Assembly: GCF_963576615.1 (NCBI RefSeq)
Contig: NC_088711.1
Span: 15,237,869 to 15,301,868, forward strand
Length of the DNA stretch: 64,000 nt
Source: Watersipora subatra
Lineage: Eukaryota; Bryozoa; Gymnolaemata; Cheilostomatida; Watersiporidae
Reading direction: 5' to 3'
Of this stretch, positions 35,175 to 47,338 are shown one piece after another. Numbering within the stretch: position 1 is the stretch's first letter; the number at the start of each line of letters is the position of its first letter. The notes below the pieces were generated by a model. It worked only from the letters and a program-made list of their open reading frames with translations, was not told the origin of the DNA and made no database searches. Position numbers and translations under genes: made by a program.

Positions 35175-38029
35175 TATATATATTGTTGAAATACATATTT
35201 ATCTTATTGCCTTGCACTCTGTCATCTTAATTTTTATAGAGCAGTAAAGGGGACACGGCAGTTTCCTTTACAATTGTTATATCCTGAAATTAGTCGATTA
35301 TGTGACTTGTTACTTTGAGGCGTTCCCATCAAAAAATATCAACTTTGCTCTTCTTATCGACCTGTTGACATCGACTTAGTGACTAACCTAAACTAATTTA
35401 AATATACAAATGGTATTTCTTGGTTTTTTACAACAGCGTATGGTCGAAGAAACAAACATTTTCAATCATCATTAATTTCTGCTGACAAATAAAAGCAATG
35501 GTGGTCAAGTATGGATGTAGTTCTTACTGACTCTTAACCGTCTTTTTTGTGTCTTCTATTTGTCAAGTTTATGATAGAATGAATATTATTTCAACAGCTA
35601 GTGCCCCGAAATCTCCAAACAAGCCTACCCCAGCTGCAAGTGTCTCGACTCCTGCAGAACAACCAAACTCAATATGTAAGTTGTCTTATGGCAAATCCTA
35701 TATTTGATCACAGTCAAGCATCTACTTAGGTTTACAGCCACACTTAGGCTTAGGACTGCAGTCAAGTTTCTACTTATGATTGCAGTCAAGGCTCCACTTA
35801 TGATTACAGTCAAACCTCTGCTTATGATTTTCTAGACAAATGATTATTTTGGCTTCTGTTAGCTTTACCCACTTCATGAGGGTCACTACTGCCAACCAGA
35901 TGTGGTGTTAATAGTAATATGATAGTTGGACGGTAGGAACGGCTGAACCAATGAACCACTGAATCATAGCTGCATGGTCCCTTATTGTCTGAACACACAA
36001 CGTATAATGTTAGATAAGCTAATGCTTGACTTTATACTCGAAGCAGTTCCAACATATGACATTGGAAGTTCGTCAACATATTGAAGTTGTGTAAGTGAAT
36101 GTGATGAGGCTCGGGAAAATAAAAACTCGGATGTCAAAAATAAGGAAAAATAATATATGCACATAGACGAAGTTAGGGTAAGCCGCCATTACTACCTCTA
36201 CCTCCAAACTCGTTCCATATCCTTATAGTAACATAGTAATGAAAGCCTCTTTTTACAAGAAAATTTAAATAAAAAATGACTTAATATAATGATAATAACC
36301 GACATATTAAATCATTTTTACTAAAACTTTATTGTTTTAGATTTACCTTTCCACATTGCTTTTATAATGCATTTGTTTTAATGGTATGTGCAATTATTAG
36401 GGGTGTTTATTCTTATGTTGTAGTCTGTGAACTAATATAAGGTTTCCAAATGATGAGAGAAAGAGAGCAAGAACTAGAGCAAAGTGCAACAGCGATGGTG
36501 GCAGAGATGCTAGCAAGCTTGCTTCTGTCAGGTTGTAAGTTTAACTATTGTTTGCTTATCCCTGATTTACTTTTGAGGTTTTTATGGTGTGGAGTTGAAG
36601 GTTTAAAGTAGCGATAGTGTATGAACATTTCTGTTTTGAATGCACTAAACTAAGACTGAGAAAAGAACAAGTACTAAATATGAACATACAAATTCTAGTT
36701 TCTAGCCTTCTAGTTTTATTTGCAGCCTCTGGATCGAGTGGCAAGTTTCATCGTGGAGTGCAGTGTGATGAGTGCAAACAAAGAGACATTGCAGGGATCC
36801 GCTACAAATTTAGGTATGTTTTTTAAATTACAAACTAGTACATACCCACTCCGAACATTTTAATCAACATTTCAATTACATTTCAATCCCTCACATGATA
36901 CAAGCAGATGTGAGGGAGCAATCTTGGTACAAGTAAATAAACAAACATTTATAAAGTAATTTTATAATTTTGTACAAAGGCCATGTGTAAGTTTTAAGAA
37001 ATAGCAGTTGTAAAGTTACATTACATATAATTTTTATGTTTTATTATACTGTAGCGATTGTCCTGATTATGATCTGTGTGAGACGTGTGAAGCCAAGCCC
37101 CGGTGGAAGGTACACAATACAGCACACCATTTTAGGAGGCTATAATACAGCATAATTTAAATACACCAAACACTCACATTATGATGATGTGACCAATCCA
37201 CCTCGAATTGACCAGATTCTGACATGATGAGCCCGCTGTTAATTGTTATAATCTCGAATAACCAATGCGCTTGATGTGTTTTTATATATTCGTAAGTTTT
37301 TTACAATTCTGTCAGTGTGAAACATTTACCAAAGTTTTAATAGATAAAGATGGGTGAGTTGCAGCATATCTAATAAAGTTGTTTGTGAAATAAAAATGAA
37401 CACTGCCCAAATATCCCACACAAATTGTATATTGCTGAGTACATTGTTAAAGGTTACATTTGCAGAAGTGTTTGCAATTGAGACTAATGTTTAATATAAC
37501 TAGATATTTCTTCCTTAGCCCCAGCTAGGTAAATGCCTGTCAAAGCACAAATTAATTGACATTGTTGGTTTGGCAGAATGAACGATTTTGAGGTCTGATG
37601 CTCTTCTTGTTACCACCACTTTTCTGAAAATGAAACAGAAATTTGTTGCTTCCAGGTCAAAGCATCTAAACAACTAATCCACGACTGTTTTCTAGAATGT
37701 TTAAGATGTGTTATAACTGAATAACACCTCGTGACTGGATATTACTTAATAGACAATTAAAGATATATTATATTATTTTCTCTGAGGTTGTTCAAACGTC
37801 AAAGAGGCTCATACGTGTCAACTTCTACTGATACCAGAAACTGCTGTGTGGTTGTGATAACCCTGCGATCTGTTGATGAACTGTAATTTTTGTTCATAGT
37901 TGAATACCATACCAATCCATGTCGTGGCCCAAAGTCTATGCATGCTTTTATGTTTATACAACTTTTACAAAAAACCTCGTCATGTAGTAAACATATGCTT
38001 AAATTGAATAGCACACCATTTCACATGTT

Positions 38030-38538
38030 CCGGTCTCTATGTTGCCTGTTGACAAACTTTATCAGTATAATATTCTCTTGATAGCTCATTCAAAATTTTA
38101 TTCAAGTGATGACGTAACCAAGAAGGATTCACACTATAACACCAGATTTTTAGAAACCAATCTACCTTTACCATTATTTTATACTGCTTCAGGTCAAAAA
38201 ACAATTAAATACAGAGTACCATCACAATGGAACAGTCTTCCAATAGACTTACACAAAACCTTAGTTTTTACTAGTTTTAGAGTTAATACGAAAAGCCATT
38301 TATTAAACCTAGATTCCTAGAGGGAAGACCTGCCATTTAAGTTTGCCAATTCTTATGGGCCCAGCGCCTCGACTAGCTGCAGTGCTACTGCACATGTGGA
38401 CCTTATCAACAGGAACTAAGCTTTATTTTTTGTTCAACTTAATCAATATTATAACTATATCTTTATTTTGGCTTAATGCTATATTTCTACTAACTGATGA
38501 AATAAAACACACAAACGCACGCACGCACATACACACAC
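38030..38538 (+). mobile_element. 5'-truncated LINE 3' end inserted in unit B
   Basis: Unit A reads straight across this point (TTTCACATAGAGTTGACTCT), so 38030-38538 is an insertion. It encodes the C-terminus of a non-LTR reverse transcriptase: YNTRF, GQKTIKYRVPSQWNSLP, then SFRVNTKSHLL and a stop at 38318. It ends in a CA/CG-rich simple repeat (ACACACAAACGCACGCACGC), a common LINE tail. The family is probably CR1/L2-like, but the fragment is too short to be sure. Confidence 0.8.
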
Positions 38539-39467
38539 AGAGTTGACTCTAACTTGGTATAATTTTAAATATCTCTAATAATATCGATACAGAAAGCCCT
38601 AAAAAGATTATTTAATTAAACAAACAGGATTTAGTACGTATAACGTACATGTGTTACCCTGATGTACGTATAAGTCTTTATTGGCTTCAGTAATCATCAA
38701 CAAAATGATGATTAGACTTAGATTTAAGTTTCATCTAATTTAAATCAACAAATGAAATCTATGGCAGCGAGCAGCGTAAAGTCTCATAGCAACGCAAAAC
38801 TAAATAATCTCAATTTCTTTCATTGAAATTTTTCGAATCAAAATAATTATCTATTGTGTAAGGGTGCCTATGCTGCCAGTCTTAACTGTATAATCGCATT
38901 ATAACACTCCCTTACTTGTTCACCAATGTCAACTGATAATATGCTAAGAACGGCAGGCTACAAACACGCCATAGCATGGAGAACTTCTAATACATCTGGT
39001 TTGTTGATGTGATACAACGGCCATGTTTATAACCTGATCGATATGCTCACAGCGTGAGATATGTTATACCCTAATACAGCATACTGTATTATAATTAGGT
39101 ACACCTAACACTTCTAAAAAATATCTATTCATCAAGCCCATTTCGATGATTTGACCAAACAACTTCAAAATTATCGAACTCCAACACGATGACCCCACTA
39201 TTGGTTGTTGTATTTTAAATACAGAATAACCAATGTCCTGCAAATTTGATTATAATTTATACGTATAAAATACATATAAAATGTATATTTTATATGTATT
39301 GGTAAAATTTTTTGCACCTTTGTCAATTTGAAATATTACTTTAGTTTTAATAGATGCAAATCAGCAACTTGCAGCATATTAAATAAAATTGTTTGTGAAA
39401 TAAGCCCTGTGTCTAAATATTCCACTCACATTATGTATTGATGTGTGCATAATTTAAGTTTACATTT

Positions 39468-42400
39468 GTGCTATCAATGACATGTTTGAGGGTTTGGTCA
39501 AGCAGAAAGGTGCACTGAACCTGAGAGATGTAAATTTATAATAAATATACATTTTCATGTGATGAATCACTTTAGAGTGAAGCCTTGTAATCTATGTGGC
39601 AGCTATTATAAAAATCGTAACCACAAAGTGGAGGCAAAATGCAAAAAGAAAACTTGTGTAAGGCAGTAGTTTGTATAATTACGAGTTAGAATGAAGAGCA
39701 CATAGGACATAAATTTGTAAATGTGCCATGCAGTTTAGTTTTATATGGGCTTTTCTGTAGATTCCTGGTAGTCCACTCACATATTCTGTGCTTGTTAATA
39801 TATGTGTATGTAGATTTATTATTGCTCACCTTGGCTTCTTCCTGATAATTTTATTGTGTGTAGCTAATAGTTTGAGAGTTTGTTGATATATAGCATGGTT
39901 TGCTATGATTACTGCGTAGTTTATATGAATATGCTCTATTCAACATTATCCCTACATGGTACTATATTTGTCATGAGGAATTTTGGTAGATGTTTTGCTT
40001 TTGTTCGTAAGCAAACATAGGAATGCAGTAAGAAGCAGTCGCATTTGAGAAGTTATCCAATTAGATTATTTAATTTATTTACGTATGTATCAGCAAAATA
40101 CTTACAACATATATATTTTAATGACATATCAACATTGTTCATCTTATCGACTTGGTGATATTAGCGCCATGATCACGTTATATTTGCAAGCTGTTGGAAG
40201 AGCAGACTATAGTTATTCAATTTTTGTGCTGTGTTCAAACATTGTGCTGTGAATAATCTAATTTACTACTCTTGATAAGTCCTTAATTTGTGTAGAAACA
40301 AGAAGCTGACTTGTTTCTTACAATTTATTTAATCAACTGTCTAGCATGCAATAAAATAGCAAGCCATGCCATATTAGGAGAATGAGTCGCTCTAAGCAAA
40401 ACATAAATTGCATAAGTAGGTCATTTCTGCTAGCTAATTGACCTTGGGAATAAGACAACAACTCTATTGATCACCTCCTGTAGTTGAACCATCAAGAGTG
40501 GGTTCCAGCTGTTTTTGCGGACATTCTACTTTGTTACTGCGGATTATAAATTGATCTGAGGTTTAGTCTACAAATTTGCTCTGGATTACTAAGTGGCGCA
40601 GACAATAGGCTGTGAATTAACTTATCTGCCATCCATTACATAGCGACTATACAAAATGTCCGATCTAAAGCAACTTATAGAGCTTGGCAAAGAAATGGGT
40701 TATGATGGTGAGAATTTACAGAAGTTTGTTCACGATCAGCAAGAAAAAGAGAGAGAAGAGCGCCAGCACGAAAGACAGTTGGAAATTGAGCAGGCAAGAC
40801 TGGCAGTGGCTGACAAAGAAAGTCGTTACGTAAGTACGTAAAAACTCAATACGTAAGTTGTTTTACCGCAAATCCTGTATTTGATCACAGTCAAGCATCT
40901 ACTTACCGTATGTTTATAGTCAAACTTTTGCTCATCTCTACTTATAGTTACAGTCAAACCTTTACTTATGATTACAGTCAAACCTCTGCTTGTGATTGCA
41001 GTCAAATCTTTGCTTATGATTACAGTCTAACATCCACCTATGATTACAACCAGAGCTCTGCTTTTGATTACGGTCAACCCTCTGCGTATGATTTTCTAGA
41101 TAAATGATTTACTTGATACTGATTTACTAGATAAATGGTCACTACTGCTGGTCAGATCTATTGCTGATGTTGGTATGATAGTTGGACCATGGGAACAATT
41201 GGGGTTAGATGTCTTTCTTAGCACTACCAATCGCATTTGCGGAATACGCGCAACTGATATATGACCTGATTGCAAGCCGGAATTTTCACCACTGAATCAC
41301 AACTGATCCCTTATTGTCTGAACACACAATATATAACATGTAAAACAAGCTAATGTTCGGCTTTATACTCGAAGCTATTCCAACATATGACATTCAAAGT
41401 TACTCAAAACATTGAAGCTGTGTAAGTAAAGGTGATGAAGCTAAAAAAAATAATAACTTGAATGCCAGAAATAAGTAAAAGCAATTAAAGCACATTGATG
41501 AAGTTAAAGTAAATCAAACCACTCGCCTCCATACCACCTCTACCTCCAAACTGGTTTCATATCTTTATGGTAATAAAGGCTCCTTTTTACAATAAATTTT
41601 AAATAAAAATGATTTAATGCAGTAGTAATAACCAATATACGAAACCATTTTTACTTAAAATTTATTGTTTGAAATTTAGTTTTCTACATGGTTTCCATAA
41701 CACATTTGTTTTAATAGTATGTGCAATTAACTGTGGTGTTTATTCTTAGCTTGTAGTGTTTGAACTAATTTAAGGTTTTCAAATGACAGAAAAAGAGCAA
41801 GAACAACAGCAAAGTACAACAGCGATGGTTGTAGAGGCAGTAGCAGGGGTGGCAGCGGAGGCGCTAGCAGGCTGGCTTCTGTCAGGATGTAAGATCAACT
41901 ATTGTTTCCTATGGAGCCTTATAGTGCCCCGAGTTTGCAACCCGACTTGATACAGCGAGTTTTATTTGCAAACACGAGTTTGTAAATATAACTCAGTTTA
42001 CCAACTGCGGTTGCAAACTCAGGACACTCCAATTTGCCATAAGTTCTAGTTTTACAGCACATACATACATAGTTTAATTTCTAATAGCTAATGGGTGTCT
42101 GTCGGTGTACCATTGTTAATATAACCAGATCTATGGTTATTCTACTGTAAAACCAGTATATTGCACCTTATTTTTACGAACTCGAGTTTGTAAATATAAC
42201 TCGGTTTATCAACTCGGGTTGCAAACTCGGGGCACTTTAATCCGCCATAGTTGGCGCATTGCTACCTTGATTTTTAGGTTGTCATGGTATGGAGTTGAAG
42301 GTTTAAAATAGCACATGTGTATGAACATTTCTATCTTGAATGCACTAAATTAGGACTGATAAAAGAACCAGTACCAACGATGAACATATAAATTCTAGTT

Positions 42401-42822
42401 TCTAGCTTTATTGGCAACCTTCGGATCAAGCGACAGCGTTCACCATGGCGTGCAGTGTGATGAGTGCTATGAAACAGACATTGAAGGGATCCGCTACAAA
42501 TGTAGGTATGTTTCTTAATTTATAAACTAGTACATACCCACTCCGAACATTTCAATCAACACGTACACTATACAAGCAGATGTGAGGGAACAATCTTGAC
42601 AATGCAAGTAAATAAACAAACATTTATCAAGTGATATTATAATTTTGTATAAAAGCCACGTTTAAGTTTTGAAAAGTGGCCACTGCAATGTTGCCTTACC
42701 TACCACTTTTAGCTGTTTTATTACATTGTAGCGTTTGTGATGATTATGACTTGTGTGAGAGATGTGAAGCTAAGCCCCGGTTTCTGGTACACGATATGTC
42801 ACACCGTTTTATGAGGCTGTAA
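39468..42822 (+). CDS. unit C: short single-ZZ protein candidate, derived from gene 2
   Basis: Three exons keep phase: 41783-41888 from an ATG (MTEKEQEQQQSTTAMV), 42406-42505 and 42732-42822 (stop TAA 42820). The original acceptor before 42418 has become AA. An AG twelve bases upstream (42404-42405) gives the same frame, for 98 aa. All expected ZZ ligands are present (CDEC, K-C, C-D-D-Y-D-L-C, C, H...H near VHDMSHRF). The exon-1 tail at 39468 is a relic, and no RING exists. Unit B has a stop at the same codon, so the short form predates their split. Promoter unknown; it may be a pseudogene. Confidence 0.5.
40656..40841 (+). pseudogene. truncated Gmr1-like Gag start in unit C
   Basis: It begins MSDLKQLIELGKEMGYDGEN, nearly the same as 31241 in unit B, and continues through a Glu/Arg-rich stretch before joining intron-2 minisatellite sequence at about 40835. 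Most of the retrotransposon seen in B has been deleted here. Confidence 0.85.
40880..41095 (+). repeat. 24-bp minisatellite, unit C copy
   Basis: About eight diverged units (ATGATTACAGTCAAACCTCT) of the same repeat as in gene 2 intron 2 sit directly after the truncated Gag fragment. Confidence 0.85.
41912..42247. mobile_element. 336-bp MITE with about 70-bp inverted repeats and TA target
   Basis: The left end TGGAGCCTTATAGTGCCCCG and the right end reversed TGGCGGATTAAAGTGCCCCG are followed by shared GAGTTTGCAACCCGA. TA flanks both sides (41910-41911, 42248-42249). It is inserted in intron 3 of the unit C ZZ gene; units A and B lack it at this place. Confidence 0.8.
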
Positions 42823-44280
42823 TACAACATGATATAATTACACCGAGCACTCACATTATGGTGATAGGTGAGAGATCAATCAACTTCAAATTTATCAGAC
42901 TCGGACAAGTTGAGCCCATTATTGGTTGTTGTAATCTAAACATAGAACAACCGATGTGTCGCAATTTGTTTGAATTGCTACATATTGGTAAGTTTTTTTT
43001 ACAATTCTGTCAGTGTGAAAAATTTACCAAAGTTTTAGTAGGTATATAGATGAGCAATTTGCAGCATATCTAATAAAGTTGTTTGTGAAATAAAAATAAG
43101 CCCTGTACCCAAATATCCCACACAAATTGTGAATTGCTGAGTACATTATTAAAGGTTACATTTGCAGAAGTGCTTTGCAATTGAGACTAATGTTTAATAT
43201 AACTAGATATTTCATACTTAACCTCAGTTAGGTCTATACCTGTCAAAGCACAAATTAATTGACATTGTTGGTTTGGCAGAAGGAACGATTTTGAGGTCTG
43301 ATGCTCTTCCTGTTACCACAACTTTTCTGGAAATGGAACACTAACTTGTTGCTTGCAAGTCAAAGCATCGAAACCACTTTTCCACGACTGTTTTCTAAAA
43401 GATGTAAAATGTGTTATAACTGAATAACACTTTGCGATTGGACATTATTTAGTAGACGACTAACAATTTGTGCTAACTGTGCATGTGTAAGTTCAAACTT
43501 GATCCAAGAACCCTTTCTTAAAAAGGCTTACGAGTGTTAATATTATAAATTCATTGTTTGCATACAACAACATATCAAAGCATTCAGATGTATTGAAACA
43601 TGAGACACTCACACATGAACATTCTAGATGTGTAGACCAAATATAACATTTCACATCCTCGGTAAAAAGAGCGCAGTCCATGCGTTTTCCATGCCATTAG
43701 ATCAATGCACTTTTATGAACTGATACAAAATAACTCAACGCTCCAAAGAAGATAACAATGAGGTCACACAAAGTAATGACTGCTATTCTAGACATCTTAT
43801 ACATAAGAATACATATAAAACATTCATGAGGATCCATTCCTAAAACCTCACCCCAATCTCAATTATGGTACAGAACTTGGCACATAATTGGGGTCAAAGT
43901 AGTTGTAACTGCCAGGAATGTTAAACTTGCTAGGCATGTAGTCCTTGTCATTGACTAGATCGTGAGTGCTGCTTCGTGTTGGGCTGCCTTCTAGCTTATC
44001 AGTTTGAAGACAACTTAAAGCCTGCATATAGTGTGTGGAATGATGGTTGCCAAGTGTGATTCTCCGTCTACAAACACACACAGAATTGTAGGAGAGAATG
44101 TGATGCATTGTAATTCAGTTAATGGATATGTAGTGACAGCTAAAATATGCTTTCTAAAGCGTTACAGCAGATATCATACTCAAAGCAGTCGTATACTATG
44201 AAAGATGCCGCAAAAGACCAATTATACAATGTTAAAATGCAGCGTGCGCTTTGAATGCCTAAGAATCACAACCGTCTTGT

Positions 44281-44412
44281 CTTATCTCCTTATCATATTC
44301 CAGTTGTTATCTCCCAGCCATATTATATTCTGGATCTTATCTCCCTATCATATCCCGGTTGTTATCTCCCAGCCATATTATATCCTGGACCTTATCTCCC
44401 TATCATATCCCG
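44281..44412 (+). repeat. 58-bp tandem repeat, about 2.3 copies
   Basis: CTTATCTCCCTATCATATCC, GTTGTTATCTCCCAGCCATA and TTATATYCTGGAY recur at a 58-base step, with C/T differences. It is intronic to the ZZZ3-like gene. Confidence 0.9.
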
Positions 44413-44828
44413 GGTGCGTGCTTTAATAAGTCAGATAAAACTAAGCTGGAGATATACTGATAGTTGTGGTACCTTGCTACATATGCGGTCTAAAGGTCTG
44501 GATATGTGTCAGTTTAGACTCGACTTGCCAAAGTCTAGCACAATGTCAAGACTAGCAGTGTAAGTTCTCATGTAAGAACTCTGTGGTTATTAGAGTAATG
44601 AATAAACATACTCATTGCACAGAGAGCAGAAGACTATGCTGTGTTGAGAGGGCAATCTTGGCAGTGATATCTGACACCCATGATAGGCTCTTGGCCACAT
44701 CCGTCACACTAAAGGAGCAAAGTATGGACATGAAGAAACATCATCTTACTTAGCCAAATGACAAGCTTAACAGGTTCTTGAGTGGCAACTCGATGCCAAT
44801 AGATTTGGTGATTATACAATGACTTGTG

Positions 44829-44879
44829 TAGTAGTTGTGTCCTCTGACCACAGATGTGTGTCAGAGGACACAACTACTA
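44829..44879. repeat. perfect 20-bp hairpin with an 11-base loop
   Basis: TAGTAGTTGTGTCCTCTGAC at 44829-44848 is the exact reverse complement of 44860-44879. It lies in an intron of the ZZZ3-like gene. It is shorter than a typical animal pre-miRNA and may be a recent small inversion duplication or a transposon relic. Confidence 0.9.
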
Positions 44880-45939
44880 TAGCTATAGAAACAGAGCTGC
44901 AAGTTTACATTAATACCTGAGGGTTGTTCTAACTTGTTATTGCAGCACAATTTACACATTCTGTCCTCTCATGTTTATTTTGCATCTGTTATGAACTTTT
45001 AACAACTTTTCGTTAATGATAAGAAAAGTTATTTTTTTCGCAAGTTTAATATTTGACTTGCAGCACAGTGTATTAGCTATATCAGTAAATGATGAAACCT
45101 GGTTGATAGAGAAATCAGTGGCTCTAAGTATTATTCCATCTTTTACAAGGAATACACTGAGCTGCCCCAACTAGGAGATACCTGGCTGAGGTATTACTCA
45201 ACAAAATCTCCTCAGTCGTCACCTGTTAATACATTTTCAGTGAGCCATAGAGAGGAAATAGAGTTATTTTCAATGAGTCATTAGGAAAACATAGAGGTAT
45301 TTTGATGCTTGATGTTGTTACCCTTTTGCTTTTTTCCTATTGTAATGCCACAGTATTGATATTTTTGTTATTTCTTTTTGGCTAAAGGCGGACCCATTTG
45401 TGATCATAATTACGAGACAAAAGGTATATGGTCATTGACAATGCTGCCTTATAAACTAAAGAGCCGCAACGCACATGACCTTTTCACATGGAGCACCTAC
45501 TTAGTGGTTGGGGCAAAGCCAAATGATGGCTTACCTCAGGAGCACAACTGATCATTTTTTCTATGTCATGGACAGTGGCTAGTGCCAGACGGTCTTCTCC
45601 GAGCAGCATTGTAACAAGAGGGCCCTCCTATTATACTCAAAATGAGACAAGCTTGTAGCTCATGTTAGTAGTGCCCACCTGATAGCCGTCGTGCCTCTCA
45701 TCTCCTGTAGACAGCTTTAAGGTTCGCAGCTTCTTCAGCGACATCAGCTCTTTATATTCATCCGTAGCCTTGAGCTTGTCAATAATGTCAAGGTCGCTAT
45801 CGCTGTCGTCTGAAAAGCTGCTGATGCTGCCTTGAACCGACTGAAAACCTTTTACTTCATCATCTTCAGGCATGAATATAGGTGGGACATAGGCTTGCAG
45901 GAAGGTGGAAGGTATGGGCGGCTGTTGCAGCTTAGAGAT

Positions 45940-47338
45940 TCAATTATAAAATTATTCGTGGCATACTATCGGAAGTATGCGAAACAATTATAACAAGTGC
46001 TACAAGAACATTATTTCTGAGTAGAATAAAGTTCTGCTTAAAAACAATTTATACAGAACGTGCACTTCAGCTGTTATATCTCCTTTAGGTAATTTTGACC
46101 AAATGATTTCTCTAAAACTGTTACCAGTTTATCAAGCTGTTTACGACAAAGATCACTTTATGAAATGCTCATTAAACCTGCTTATTAGTATTATCTACCA
46201 ATAAAGATCACAATTAGTATCAGTACATCTAGGTGTCACTAAAAGTTATGTAACAATGGCAACGTCTACATGCTTTGCAAAACTTTTTACGTGGCAAACA
46301 AATTACAGTAATTTTTATTTGGAGTAATTTTTTCGTGGAGTAATTTGTGATCATTTAGCATGCATAGGCAGAGGAGGTCAGCAATAAACTAACAGCTACA
46401 TGGTCGAGTATCTACTCACCCAACAGTGAAGACATTTCAACATATTATAAGCAACACAATATTGTAACACTATTTTTAAACTTGAAACTTTCAGAGAACT
46501 TTGTTTATGACAACTAAATATTTCACCCAACAACTTGTTCATTTAACAGAATCATGAGTGAGTCATATTCAAGCCTCGCTTATCAGGTATGCAATGGTAA
46601 GGAATTGAAGGGTTTTGTGCTGCTGCCACCTATCATTACAAGCAATTGCAACGTTGCGGGAATCAGCACATTACTGCTTGGTCCTAATTGATATCAAATG
46701 TGTTTAAATAATACAAAAGTAACGATTCCACATTTTCATTTGTAACTGAGCTAAAAATATCCATACATCATATTTTTCACCCATTTTCTGAGCAGCTGAC
46801 AGCAGTATAAATGGGTAGTCAATAGCACATCATCATATCAAGAGCTGATTGCAGGAAGTAACTTTATTCACGCTTCTTAAAAAATTCAAATATTAAAAAT
46901 CATTACTGTCAGGGTTGGCAAAAGATTCACATTGCACATCCTTTAATAGAGACCTCTCCAAATCCACTGTGAGTGATTGTGAGAGGAGTGTGTGAAATGA
47001 TTGTGAGTGAGGTGAGTGATTTAATGAGAGGAGACGGTGTGAGGCTTCATGTACACACAACATAATGCAGTGTAACCAAATATTAAACCAATCACAAGTA
47101 GACCGATTATAAAAATGTTTCTTTTCAAAGCAGTGTTTGTTAGCACTAAAACAATCCATTTAATCTTAAGTTAATTTTAGTGATATAACTAGCTGTTCTT
47201 CATATGCTCACAGTACCAATATTTCTAGGTAACAAGTAGGGTTAACCTAGCAGGATAATTGCAGTGCCTCTACACACTTCATATTGTAAAAGGAAACATC
47301 ACCACAGCTACATGAAAACAGTATCAACTAGCACTCAC
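45940..47338. other. intron of the ZZZ3-like gene
   Basis: No exon is seen on either strand between the 45679-45930 and 47339-47456 exons. There is a local GAGTGATTGTGAGAGG-type repeat near 46970-47030. The rest is plain AT-rich sequence. Confidence 0.55.

Larger units (their letters stand above)
29837..37830 (+). pseudogene. unit B: RING-less single-ZZ paralogue of gene 2 (probably dead)
   Basis: Exon remnants: an exon-1 tail at 29837; exon 2 at 35598-35675 (SAPKSPNKPTPAASVSTPAE); exon 3 from an ATG at 36450 to 36534; exon 4 36726-36813; exon 5 37055-37145, ending in a stop at 37143. Exons 3-5 keep splice sites and phase, giving an 87-aa frame that starts MMREREQELEQ. The ZZ is damaged: the third Cys ligand (K-C-G in gene 2) reads K-F-R. 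A partial exon 7 survives near 37790-37830 (VVQTSKRLIRVNFY), out of reach of the upstream frame. Likely a pseudogene, though the spliced frame is open. Confidence 0.75.
29837..39467 (+). repeat. tandem segmental duplication, unit B
   Basis: It begins inside exon 1, so the RING is absent. It matches unit A at 29837-30150, 35360-35830, 36430-37150 and 37780-39467. The gaps are filled by a Gmr1-like retrotransposon, a pogo-like element and a LINE 3' end. Exon 6 and the first half of exon 7 are missing. Confidence 0.85.
39468..43450 (+). repeat. tandem segmental duplication, unit C (truncated)
   Basis: It matches unit B from its exon-1 fragment through the 3' part of the old intron 5 (AAATTAATTGACATTGTTGG at 43250). 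It stops near 43450, before exon 7. It shares with B the retrotransposon start ATGTCCGATCTAAAGCAACT, so the B-C copying came after that insertion. Confidence 0.85.
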
